NCBI GenBank assembly: GCA_050700835.1
Contig: JBOHDX010000054.1
Location: 62,001-126,000, forward strand
Direction of reading: 5' to 3'
DNA from: JBOHDX01 sp050700835
GTDB taxonomy: Bacteria > Actinomycetota > Actinomycetes > Propionibacteriales > Nocardioidaceae
DNA: 64,000 bases
The notes beneath the pieces are model-generated. The model ran no database searches, was not told where the DNA came from, and saw only the letters and a list, made by a program, of their open reading frames with translations. The translations under genes and the position numbers were made by a program. This document shows positions 43,433 to 51,286 of the stretch, in pieces. Within the stretch, counting starts at the first letter, position 1; each line of letters opens with the position of its first letter.

Positions 43433-44698
43433 ATGCGCGTGCTCATGCTCTCCTGGGAATATCCCCCGGTCGTCTACGGCGGCCTCGCACGTCACGTGCA
43501 CGGTCTGTCCGCAGCCCTGGCCCGCGCCGGTCACCAGGTCACCGTCCTCACCCAGCACGGCAGCGGCGCGGCGCACGACGTCGTCGAGAACGATGTCCGC
43601 GTGATCCGCGTCGAGCACGATCCGCCGCTCGTACCCATGGATGACCTCCTTGCTTGGACGCTCGCCCTGGACCACACGATGTCCCGGACCGCGCTGTCTC
43701 TCCTGGATGACCAACGACCGGACGTGGTACATGGTCACGACTGGCTGATCGCGCACGCCGGCGCGACGTTGAAGGAGGCGTGGCGGATCCCTCTGGTGTC
43801 GACCGTGCACGCCACTGAGGCGGGGCGCTACCAGGGCTGGTTGCCCGGTGCGCTGAACCAGGCGATCCACTCCGTGGAGTGGTGGATGACCTACCAGGCA
43901 CGCCGGGTCATCACCTGCAGCGACCACATGCGGTGGGAGGTCACGCGGCTGTTCGAGCTCCCGGCGGACAAGGTCGAGGTGATCCGCAACGGCGTCGACG
44001 CAGCCGCGTGGAGGTCGGATCGCGAGACCGTCGCCGCGGCGAGCCGGCGGTACGCCGGGGAGGGACCGCTGCTGTTGTTCAGCGGCCGGCTCGAGTACGA
44101 GAAGGGCGTCCAGACCGTCCTCACCGCACTCCCCCGCCTGCGCCGTCGGCACCCGGGCCTGCGGCTGCTCGTGGCCGGACGAGGCACCCAGGAGCAGGCG
44201 CTTCGCGCCGAGGCTCGCCGGCTCCGGCTCGGCCGGAGCGTGCAGTTCGTCGGGTGGCTCGACGAGCCGGAGCTCGCGGCGGTGGCGGCGGCCGCCGACG
44301 TGGCGGTGATGCCGTCGCTGTACGAGCCGTTCGGGCTGGTGGCGCTCGAAGCCGCCGCGGCCGGCACCCCCGTCGTGGCGACCGACCGAGGCGGGCTCGC
44401 GGAGGTGGTCGGCGGCCTTGAGACCGGGCTGACCGTGCCGCCGGAGGACCCCGGCGCCCTGGCGTTGGCCATCGACAGGCTGCTCAGCGACGACATCCTG
44501 GCCCGCCGGATCGGCCGCGAGGCGCGGCGGACGGTTGCGCGGGACTTCTCCTGGGACTCCGTGGCGGAGCGGACCGCGCGTACCTATGTGCGTGCGGTCC
44601 GAGAGGAGGGCGCGCTGCGGGCACGCGGCGTCGTGCCGGTGCAACCCGAGATCCGCTCGCGCGAGGGCAACCTGCTGCGCGACGGACCCGTCACCTGA
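43433..44698 (+). CDS. glycosyltransferase family 4, glycogen-synthase-like
   Basis: GT-B enzyme of 421 residues. The N-domain starts MRVLMLSWEYPPVVYGGLARHVHGL and has VVHGHDWLIAHAG. The C-domain has LLFSGRLEYEKGVQTVL and the nucleotide-sugar motif PSLYEPFGLVALEAAAAGTPVV with the E-x7-E pair. The opening and PFGLV motif are those of actinobacterial enzymes annotated as glycogen synthases; whether it uses ADP-glucose cannot be decided. The gene is 4.5 kb from the glgX-glgB cluster, so a role in alpha-glucan metabolism is possible. The last eight bases overlap the convergent acyltransferase gene. Confidence 0.85.
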   Translation: MRVLMLSWEYPPVVYGGLARHVHGLSAALARAGHQVTVLTQHGSGAAHDVVENDVRVIRVEHDPPLVPMDDLLAWTLALDHTMSRTALSLLDDQRPDVVHGHDWLIAHAGATLKEAWRIPLVSTVHATEAGRYQGWLPGALNQAIHSVEWWMTYQARRVITCSDHMRWEVTRLFELPADKVEVIRNGVDAAAWRSDRETVAAASRRYAGEGPLLLFSGRLEYEKGVQTVLTALPRLRRRHPGLRLLVAGRGTQEQALRAEARRLRLGRSVQFVGWLDEPELAAVAAAADVAVMPSLYEPFGLVALEAAAAGTPVVATDRGGLAEVVGGLETGLTVPPEDPGALALAIDRLLSDDILARRIGREARRTVARDFSWDSVAERTARTYVRAVREEGALRARGVVPVQPEIRSREGNLLRDGPVT

Positions 44699-45419
44699 CC
44701 GGGCGTCGTGGTTCGTCGGCCGCCGTGGCGCCGGCGTGCCCGTCCTGGTACTCCTGCAACTCGCGCAGATAGGTCCGGAGCTCGGCGCCCTCGGCGAATG
44801 CCTCCTGCCGGTTCTTGACGACCCGTCCGGGCATGCCGGCGACGACGGAGAAGTCCGGTACGTCGCCTCGCACCACGGTGTGCGCGGCGAGCACGCACCC
44901 GCGGCCGATCATCGAACCCCGCAGCACCGTGGCCTTCGTGCCCACCCAGCAGTCGGGTCCGATGCGTACCGGCGTCTTGACCAGGCCCTGGTCCTTGATC
45001 GGCCGGGCGAGGTCGTCGGTGCGGTGGTCGAAGTCGCAGATGTAGACCCAGTCCGCGACCAACGTGGCGGCGCCGATCTCGATGTCGAGGTAGCAGTTCA
45101 CGACGTTGTCGCGGCCGAGGACCGCCTTGTCGCCGATCCGCAGGGTGCCCTCGTGGGCGCGCAGCTTGTTGTCGTCGCCGAGGTGGACCCAACGGCCGAG
45201 GACGATCCGCCCGTAGCCTCGGCGGGTCCCCACCTCCACCCGCTTGCCGAGGAAGACGAAGCCTTCGGTGACGACATCGCGATTGCGCAGGCGCAGGATC
45301 GCGAACCGCCAGTAGCGGACAAGGTGGTACGGCGTCCACGCGCGGTTGCGGACGACCCAGCGCAGGCTTGCCACGGTGAGGAACCTCGCCTGCCGCGGAT
45401 CGCGACGACGTCCGAGCAC
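44691..45419 (-). CDS. left-handed beta-helix (hexapeptide) acyltransferase
   Basis: The 242-residue protein has repeated hexapeptides from about residue 65 to 190 (VHLGDD, LRIGDKAVLGRDNVVN, IEIGAATLVADWVYI, VRIGPDCWVGTKATVLRGSMIGRGCVLAA). It ends with the acetyltransferase motif VVAGMPGRVVKN. The likely catalytic His is in CDFDHRTDD. The acceptor is unknown, probably a sugar or lipid-linked saccharide given the neighbouring glycosyltransferase. Confidence 0.85.
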   Translation of the reverse strand: MLGRRRDPRQARFLTVASLRWVVRNRAWTPYHLVRYWRFAILRLRNRDVVTEGFVFLGKRVEVGTRRGYGRIVLGRWVHLGDDNKLRAHEGTLRIGDKAVLGRDNVVNCYLDIEIGAATLVADWVYICDFDHRTDDLARPIKDQGLVKTPVRIGPDCWVGTKATVLRGSMIGRGCVLAAHTVVRGDVPDFSVVAGMPGRVVKNRQEAFAEGAELRTYLRELQEYQDGHAGATAADEPRRPVR

Positions 45420-45534
45420 CCCGGGAGCCTACCGGCGGGCCGTCCCGCGTTTTCATGCGCCCACCCCGACGTGCCTCCCCCCGCACCGGCCGCCCGGCGT
45501 ACCACCCCCCGGACCGGCCGCCCGGCGCACCGCC

Positions 45535-45612
45535 CCCCGCTTCACACGCCACGCGTACCATTTTGCGCCCGCTATGTCCGTTTTCGCGGTACGCCTGGCG
45601 TGTGAAGCGGGG
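45535..45612. repeat. 78-bp palindromic element, copy A
   Basis: Two 25-base arms (ccccgcttcacacgcc... and ...ggcgtgtgaagcgggg, one mismatch) enclose a 28-base centre. The same layout (25-28-25) recurs at 47108-47185 on the other side of the AbiEi-like gene. The rest of the 45420-45849 gap holds only a GGCCGCCCGGCG-type duplication (about 45484-45538) and short repeats. Confidence 0.8.
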
Positions 45613-45810
45613 AGGCGACGAGTGCGGAGGCAGGCCGTGGGTCCACAGCCCGGAGCGGATGTCTCCGGCGACAACGTCTGCGCACCATCATCGCGGGCAT
45701 GATCGCCCTGCTGCCCTCCGCCCGTCTGCCCGTCCGCCCGCGTGGTCTGCTGCCCGTCTGCCCTGCTACCCATCTGCCGTCTGCCCGCGTGCCATGAGCG
45801 CACCGCGACT

Positions 45811-45870
45811 GCGTGTCTGCCATGAGGCGTCTGCCATGAGCCGTCTGCCATGAGGCCTACGTCTGCCATA
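45811..45870. repeat. 14-bp tandem repeat (gcgtctgccatgag)
   Basis: Three close copies plus a partial one, ending inside the presumed start of the next gene. Upstream, 45700-45800 has related CTGCC-rich near-repeats. Confidence 0.75.
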
Positions 45871-46881
45871 TCCGCAAAGGCGATGCAGACGGTCAACCGC
45901 AGCCCCGACCCCACCACCGACGGACCGCCTTTCACCTCCGGCTTTGACCTGCCCGCGTTGCTTGCGACCAAGGATCTCGAGGCTCTCGGGATCGGACCCG
46001 GGCGGATCCGCGGCCTGGTACGCCGCGGCCAGCTCCTGCGGCTCCGTCGAGGCCTGTACACCTGGGCCGAAGACGACGCCCAGGACACCGGCCGGGCCTC
46101 GGGGACTCGCCTGCTCGAAGTGGCCACGGCTGCGGCCATCCGACGACTCCGCGAGGACGCGTGGGCATCGCACGACTGCGCGACCGCGATGTTCGGCATC
46201 ACGCCGACCCCGACGCCGGCCCCGGTCGTCTTGACCGTGAATCGCCCGTGCGGGCCGGTCCGCTCGTACGCGAACAACGTGCATGTGTGGCCGGCACAGC
46301 TGCCTGAGCACCACCGGACGGACACGCGCGGGATTCCGACGGTGACCCCGGCTCGGGCAGTGGTCGATGCCTGCCGTCATCGGGACTTCCCTGCCGCCCA
46401 AGCCGTCGTCGACGTCGGCCTCCGACTCGGTCTCTGCACACCCGCGGATCTCGCGGAGGTCATCGATCACTGCGCGGGCTGGCCAGGCGTGGTGGCCGCC
46501 CGACGCGCGGTCGGACACGGAAACGGCGCTCGCGACTCGTACCTCGAGTCGGCGTCATTTGCCTTCTTCGTGGACCGTGACTTGCCATTGCCACTGTGCA
46601 ATCCCACCATTCGGGACGACTGGGGCGCATTCGTCGCCCGGCCAGACTTCGCCTGGGACGGATACGCCGTCGTCGGCGAGGCCGACGGGGCCATCAAGTA
46701 CCTCACCGATCTTGCTGGGGCAGCCGAGCCCCACCGACGGCTCTACCAGGAGAAGCTCCGCCAGGAGGCACTCGAGCAGCTCGGCTACACCGTGGTCCGC
46801 TGGACGTGGGACGAACTGGTGCACCGGCCCGATCTGCTTGAGCGCCGCATTCGCCGAGCCCTCGGGCTGCGCGCCGGCTAA
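45850..46881 (+). CDS. AbiEi-type antitoxin domain / DUF559 protein
   Basis: About 343 residues. The N-terminal winged-helix part (LALLATKDLEALG-like region, then RIRGLVRRGQLLRLRRGLYTW, residues 32-72) resembles AbiEi antitoxins. The middle carries VTPARAVVDACRH. The C-terminus (residues 225-340) is a Vsr/DUF559-like nuclease fold with VARPDFAW, VVGEADGAIKY (D...E-x-D-x3-K arrangement) and EALEQLGYTVVRWTWDEL. Such proteins are numerous in actinomycetes and mostly uncharacterised; nuclease activity is inferred. The start is uncertain: ATG 45850 lies in a repeat, ATG 45883 is an alternative. No partner toxin gene is adjacent. Confidence 0.75.
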   Translation: MRPTSAISAKAMQTVNRSPDPTTDGPPFTSGFDLPALLATKDLEALGIGPGRIRGLVRRGQLLRLRRGLYTWAEDDAQDTGRASGTRLLEVATAAAIRRLREDAWASHDCATAMFGITPTPTPAPVVLTVNRPCGPVRSYANNVHVWPAQLPEHHRTDTRGIPTVTPARAVVDACRHRDFPAAQAVVDVGLRLGLCTPADLAEVIDHCAGWPGVVAARRAVGHGNGARDSYLESASFAFFVDRDLPLPLCNPTIRDDWGAFVARPDFAWDGYAVVGEADGAIKYLTDLAGAAEPHRRLYQEKLRQEALEQLGYTVVRWTWDELVHRPDLLERRIRRALGLRAG

Positions 46882-46923
46882 CTCTCGGACCGGCCGGCTC
46901 ACACCGCCTCACCACCCCGTCCG

Positions 46924-47098
46924 CGTCCGATGCGCCCCCGTCCGTCGCGCCCCCGTCCGTCGCGCCCTGTCCGATGCGCCCCGGACGCCCCCGTCCGTCG
47001 CGCCCTGTCCGATGCGCCCCGGTCCGACGCGCCCCCGCCCGATGCGCCCCAGTCCGTCACGCCCCCGTCCGTCACGCCCCCGTCCGTCACGCCCCGGA
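46924..47098. repeat. 15-bp minisatellite, about eleven units
   Basis: Consensus cgtccgtcgcgcccc with variants at several positions; one unit is truncated. It begins 43 bases after the AbiEi-like stop. Likely to vary in copy number. Confidence 0.85.
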
Positions 47099-47107
47099 CC
47101 GGTCCGT

Positions 47108-47185
47108 CACGGCTTGACACGCCCGCCGTACCGTCAAATCCGACAAATCGGGCGGGAAACGGTGCCGCCGGCGTGTGAAGCGGGG
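47108..47185. repeat. 78-bp palindromic element, copy B
   Basis: Left arm 47108-47132, 28-base centre 47133-47160, right arm 47161-47185 ending ggcgtgtgaagcgggg. Compared with copy A the centre matches best when reversed (about 19 of 28 positions), so the two copies are inverted relative to each other. Confidence 0.65.
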
Positions 47186-47307
47186 TGGAGAGGGGCGAAG
47201 CGGTGCCGCTGGGGTGTGAAGCGGCGTGGGGGGCGGGAAACGGTGCCGCTGGCGTGTGAAGCGGGGGGGACGGGAAACGGTGCCGCTGGCGTGTGAAGCG
47301 GCATGGG
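47153..47307. repeat. four imperfect tandem units of 37-43 bp derived from the palindromic element
   Basis: Units start near 47153, 47196, 47234 and 47271, each with cgggaaacggtgccgctggc-like sequence followed by gtgtgaagcgg and a G-rich tail. They are amplified right halves of copy B. Confidence 0.8.
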
Positions 47308-47325
47308 GGGTACGGGCGGGCGACG

Positions 47326-48282
47326 TCAGTCGGCGCGAGGCTTGGTGGCCGTGACGGAGACGTTGTAGAACAGCCCATCCGGCACGACCCGGTCGAGGAT
47401 GCGGTCGAGCGCGGACAGGCGCAGCCACGACCGGTACGCGAACGTCCGCCAGCGCATCCCCAGCTTGTCCGCGGGCACCGCGCACTCGAAGGTACGAACG
47501 GGCCACCCGAACCAGGATGCGGTCAGCTCCTCGGTCACCGTGCGGACGTCGACGCCTCCCGCGCGCCCGACCGTGCCTGCCAGCTCACCCGGCACGAAGG
47601 TGTGCAGGTCCACGACCGCCTCGAGCGCCGCGGCGCGCGACGACTCGTCGAACTCGGCGACCGGTCGGGCCCAGGAGCCGCGCAACCACGGCAGTCGCGT
47701 CACCCGCGTAGCGGTCCACCAGGTCGCCCGAGAGAGCTGCCGTGCGACCACATCGCCGTGCCTCGTCGGCTCGCCGCAGATGACCACGCGGCCGCCAGGT
47801 CGAAGCACCCGCAGCATCTCGCGGAACGCCAACTCGACGTCTGGGATGTGATGGATGACGGCGTGCCCGACAACCACGTCGAAGGTGCCGTCGTCGTAGG
47901 GCAACCGTTCCGCGTCCGCGGTTCGCCCCTCGATCGAGAAGCCGAGGGCCTCCGCGTTGCGCCGTGCGACCTCGACCATTCCGGGGCTGATGTCGGTGAC
48001 GTGGGCGTCGTCGATCACGCCGGCCAGCTTGAGGTTCAGCGTGAAGAAGCCGGTGCCGCAGCCGATCTCGAGGGAGCGGCGGTAGGGCCAGCCGGTCTGT
48101 CCGGCGATCGAAACGAACCGCTCGCGGGCGTAGTCGACGCAGCGCTCGTCGAACGAGATGGACCACTTGTCGTCGTACGTTCCGGCTTCCCAGTCGTGGT
48201 AGAGCACCTGGGCCAGCTTGGTGTCCTGCCAGGCGGCCTCGACCTCGGCCTCCGTGGCCGCCCTCGTGGGCTGCGTCGTCAC
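47326..48282 (-). CDS. class I SAM-dependent methyltransferase
   Basis: The 318-residue protein has motif I SLEIGCGTGFFTLNL, motif II VTDISPGMVEVA, the acidic EGRTADAERLPYDD and motif IV FDVVVGHAVIHHIPD, followed by LRVLRPGGRVVI. The N-terminal YHDWEAGTYDDKWSISFDERCVDY and a long C-terminal region (ASWFGWPVRTFE) define an actinobacterial subfamily of unknown substrate. GTG 48282 starts four bases after the enoyl-CoA hydratase stop, with GAGGGGCG upstream; longer open frames are discarded. Confidence 0.87.
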   Translation of the reverse strand: MTTQPTRAATEAEVEAAWQDTKLAQVLYHDWEAGTYDDKWSISFDERCVDYARERFVSIAGQTGWPYRRSLEIGCGTGFFTLNLKLAGVIDDAHVTDISPGMVEVARRNAEALGFSIEGRTADAERLPYDDGTFDVVVGHAVIHHIPDVELAFREMLRVLRPGGRVVICGEPTRHGDVVARQLSRATWWTATRVTRLPWLRGSWARPVAEFDESSRAAALEAVVDLHTFVPGELAGTVGRAGGVDVRTVTEELTASWFGWPVRTFECAVPADKLGMRWRTFAYRSWLRLSALDRILDRVVPDGLFYNVSVTATKPRAD

Positions 48283-48286
48283 CGAG

Positions 48287-49066
48287 TCATCGCCCCTCGA
48301 AGGCAGCCTTGCCCGGCCCGTTGTCGATGAACGACTGCATCCCTGTCGAGCGGTCAGCGGTCGCGAACAATGCCGCGAACTGGACGCGCTCGATCTCCAA
48401 CCCCGTGTCGAGGTCGACCTCCATGCCCCGGTCGATCGACTCCTTGGCCGCCCGGAGCGCCAGGGCCGGCCCCCCGACGAACTGCCTGGCCCATGCCACC
48501 GCCGTGTCGTAGACCTCGGCGGCGGGCACGACCTGGTCGACCAGGCCGATCCGGAGCGCCTCGTCCGCGCCGACGAACCGGCCGGTGAAGATGATGTCCT
48601 TCGCCCTCGCCGGTCCGACCAGCCGCGAGAGCCGCTGGGTGCCGCCGGCACCGGGGATGATCCCCAGCAGGATCTCCGGCTGCCCGAGCTTGGCGTCGTC
48701 GGCGCAGATCCGCACGTCGGCGCACAGCGCCAGCTCGCAGCCACCGCCGAGCGCATAGCCGGTGATCGCGGCGGCCGTCGGCTTGCTCAGTCGCGCCAAC
48801 GCGGTCAGCGACGACTGGAGCGCTCCGGAGCGTGCCGCCATGTCCGGGTAGGACATCTGCGCCATCTCCTTGATGTCCGCGCCGGCCGCGAACACTCGTT
48901 CGCCGCCGTAGACGACCACGGCGGCCACGTCGTCGCGGGCGGCGGCTTCGCCTGCGGCCGCCCGGATCTCCTCCTGCACGGTGACGTTGAGGGCATTCAT
49001 CTTGGGACGGTCGAGCCGGATGGTGCCGACGCCGTCGGCCACCTCGAGTCGGACGAACTCGCCCAC
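48287..49066 (-). CDS. enoyl-CoA hydratase/isomerase (crotonase) family protein
   Basis: The 259-residue protein has the oxyanion-hole motifs FAAGADIKEMAQM and ALGGGCELALCADVRI. It also has catalytic-type acidic residues in LGQPEILLGIIPGAGGTQRL, so it should be an active enoyl-CoA hydratase of fatty acid breakdown. GTG 49066 has AGGAGG five bases upstream; further upstream GTG 49114 is less likely. It lies in one unit with the methyltransferase, divergent from glgX. Confidence 0.9.
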   Translation of the reverse strand: MGEFVRLEVADGVGTIRLDRPKMNALNVTVQEEIRAAAGEAAARDDVAAVVVYGGERVFAAGADIKEMAQMSYPDMAARSGALQSSLTALARLSKPTAAAITGYALGGGCELALCADVRICADDAKLGQPEILLGIIPGAGGTQRLSRLVGPARAKDIIFTGRFVGADEALRIGLVDQVVPAAEVYDTAVAWARQFVGGPALALRAAKESIDRGMEVDLDTGLEIERVQFAALFATADRSTGMQSFIDNGPGKAAFEGR

Positions 49067-49162
49067 GAGGGCCTCCTGGGTTCGGGTAGGTTCGGCGGGC
49101 GCCGGAGCGGTCACCGCCGCAGCGAGCCTATCGAGGGGTTCCGGCCGCCCCGCAGGGAGACC

Positions 49163-51229
49163 ATGACCCGCCCGTCCGCGTTGACCGCCGGGACGCACCG
49201 CATCCTCGGTGCCACGCCCGACCCCGCCGGCACGAACTTCGCCGTGTGGGCACCGCGCGCGGAGGCGATGACGCTGTGCCTGGTGGACGACGGCGGCGCC
49301 GAGGACCCGGTGCGTCTGACCGAACGAACCGCCGGTGTCTGGCACGGACATGTCGCGGGCGTCCTACCCGGTCAGCGGTACGCCCTGCGCGCCACCGGCC
49401 CGTGGTCGCCGGCGGACGGTCTGTGCTTCGACGCTCGGCGCCTGCTGCTCGACCCGTACGCCCGAGCCGTCACCGGTCGGCTCGACGGTCCGGACCCGCA
49501 GCCGTACGGCGTCGTCGTGGCCGACGACTTCGACTGGGGCGACGACACGCGTCCGCACACGCCCTGGTCGTCCACGGTCATCTACGAGGCACACGTGCGG
49601 GGCCTCACCCGGCTCCACCCACAGGTCCCCGAACACCTGCGCGGCACGTACGCAGGGCTCGCGCATCCCGCGGTGCTCGACCACCTCGCCGGTCTCGGCG
49701 TGACCGCAGTCGAGCTGTTGCCGGTGCAGCAGTTCGTCACGGAGCAGAAGGTCGCGGCACGAGGCATGAGCAACTTCTGGGGCTACAACACGATCGGCTT
49801 CCTCGCCCCGCACGGCGCTTATTCCTGTGCCGGCGACCTTGGTGGCCAGGTCGCTGAGTTCAAGGCGATGGTCCGGGCGCTGCACGCCGCCGGCCTCGAA
49901 GTGATCCTCGACGTCGTCTACAACCACACAGGCGAGGGCCCGCTGACCCAGCCGGCCCTGTCCCTTCGGGGTCTGGACGACGACGGCTACTACCGTCGCA
50001 GCCGCGACGGCGGCTACCTCGACGTGACGGGGTGCGGAAACACAGTGCGAAGCAGCCATCCGCCTGCGCTGCGGCTGGTGATGGACTCGCTGCGCTACTG
50101 GGTCACGCAGATGCGCGTCGACGGGTTCCGGTTCGACCTCGCGTCGGCCCTCGCGCGCACCGACCGGGCGATCGACCCCGCCGCCGGCCTCATCGCGGCC
50201 ATCGGCCAGGACCCGGTACTTCGCGACGTCAAGCTCATCGCCGAGCCTTGGGACCTGGGCGGCGACGGCTACCTCGTCGGACAGTTCCCGTCCGGCTGGT
50301 GCGAGTGGAACGACAAGTACCGCGACGCCGTGCGCGATTTCTGGCGGGGCCACAGCCACGGCGTGCGCGAGCTGGCGTACCGGTTGTCTGGTTCCAGCGA
50401 CGTGTACGCCGTAGACCGGCGGCTGCCGTACGCCTCGATCAACTTCGTCACCGCACACGACGGCTTCACCTTGCGCGACCTGGTGTCGTACGACGTCAAG
50501 CACAACGACGGCAACGGCGAGCAGGGGACGGACGGCGCGGACCACAACCGTTCGTGGAACTGCGGGGTCGAGGGCGAGACGGACGACGAGGCGGTCAATC
50601 GGTTGCGGCGGCGGCAGGCCACCAACCTGATGGCCACGCTGCTGCTGTCCACCGGAGTGCCCATGCTGACCGCCGGGGACGAGCTCGGGCGAACCCAGGG
50701 CGGCAACAACAATGCCTACTGCCAGGACAACCCGGTCTCCTGGGTGGACTGGGCGGTCCCAACCGGATGGAGCGACCTGCGCGACCTCGTGGCCCGGCTG
50801 ACCCGACTGCGCTCAGCGAGTCCTGCGCTACGGAGCCGGCACTTCTTCGACGGTGTCGGCGTCGGACCGGACGGGCGCAAGGACGTCGTCTGGTGCCACC
50901 CGTCGGGTGCAGAGATGCGCGACCAGGACTGGTACGACGACCACCTTCGTTCCCTCGGCATGCTGATCAGTGGCCGCGAGCGCAGCGATGCGGCTTACCT
51001 CCTACTGCTGCACGCGGGTGGGGCCGACGTCGGCTGGGCACTGCCGAAGGCCTCGTGGGCAGGTGGCTACGAGTTGCTCGCCGACACGTCGGACCCAGAC
51101 CGCACCGACGTCGGGCTCGACCCTGGGGAGCTGGTTCCGGTCCGAGCGCGCAGCCTCGTGCTGTTGAGGGTCAAGGCCGGTCGCGGCGGGGGCGTCCCCG
51201 CCACGGACCCTGGGTCTGCCTCGACCTGA
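49163..51229 (+). CDS. glgX: glycogen debranching enzyme (isoamylase type)
   Basis: Hydrolyses alpha-1,6 branches of phosphorylase-trimmed glycogen. The 688-residue GH13_11-type protein has an N-terminal CBM48 (THRILGATPDPAGTNFAVWAPRAE). The catalytic barrel carries DVVYNHTGEG, nucleophile Asp in DGFRFDLAS, acid/base Glu in LIAEPWDLGGDGY and the third acid in VTAHDGFTLRD; a C-terminal beta domain follows. AGGGAG lies five bases before the ATG. First gene of the alpha-glucan cluster, convergent with glgP. Confidence 0.95.
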   Translation: MTRPSALTAGTHRILGATPDPAGTNFAVWAPRAEAMTLCLVDDGGAEDPVRLTERTAGVWHGHVAGVLPGQRYALRATGPWSPADGLCFDARRLLLDPYARAVTGRLDGPDPQPYGVVVADDFDWGDDTRPHTPWSSTVIYEAHVRGLTRLHPQVPEHLRGTYAGLAHPAVLDHLAGLGVTAVELLPVQQFVTEQKVAARGMSNFWGYNTIGFLAPHGAYSCAGDLGGQVAEFKAMVRALHAAGLEVILDVVYNHTGEGPLTQPALSLRGLDDDGYYRRSRDGGYLDVTGCGNTVRSSHPPALRLVMDSLRYWVTQMRVDGFRFDLASALARTDRAIDPAAGLIAAIGQDPVLRDVKLIAEPWDLGGDGYLVGQFPSGWCEWNDKYRDAVRDFWRGHSHGVRELAYRLSGSSDVYAVDRRLPYASINFVTAHDGFTLRDLVSYDVKHNDGNGEQGTDGADHNRSWNCGVEGETDDEAVNRLRRRQATNLMATLLLSTGVPMLTAGDELGRTQGGNNNAYCQDNPVSWVDWAVPTGWSDLRDLVARLTRLRSASPALRSRHFFDGVGVGPDGRKDVVWCHPSGAEMRDQDWYDDHLRSLGMLISGRERSDAAYLLLLHAGGADVGWALPKASWAGGYELLADTSDPDRTDVGLDPGELVPVRARSLVLLRVKAGRGGGVPATDPGSAST

Positions 51230-51286
51230 CGATGCCGCGGGTCGTTGTGGCGGACCGGAGGGTCACGTCAGCGCCCACCGGCGGGC

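Noticed and set aside
47153..47307. CRISPR-like appearance of repeats spaced at 37-43 bases
   Set aside because: Units have no conserved repeat with unique spacers of constant length; variable parts are low-complexity G-rich tails, and there are no cas genes. They derive from the neighbouring palindromic element.
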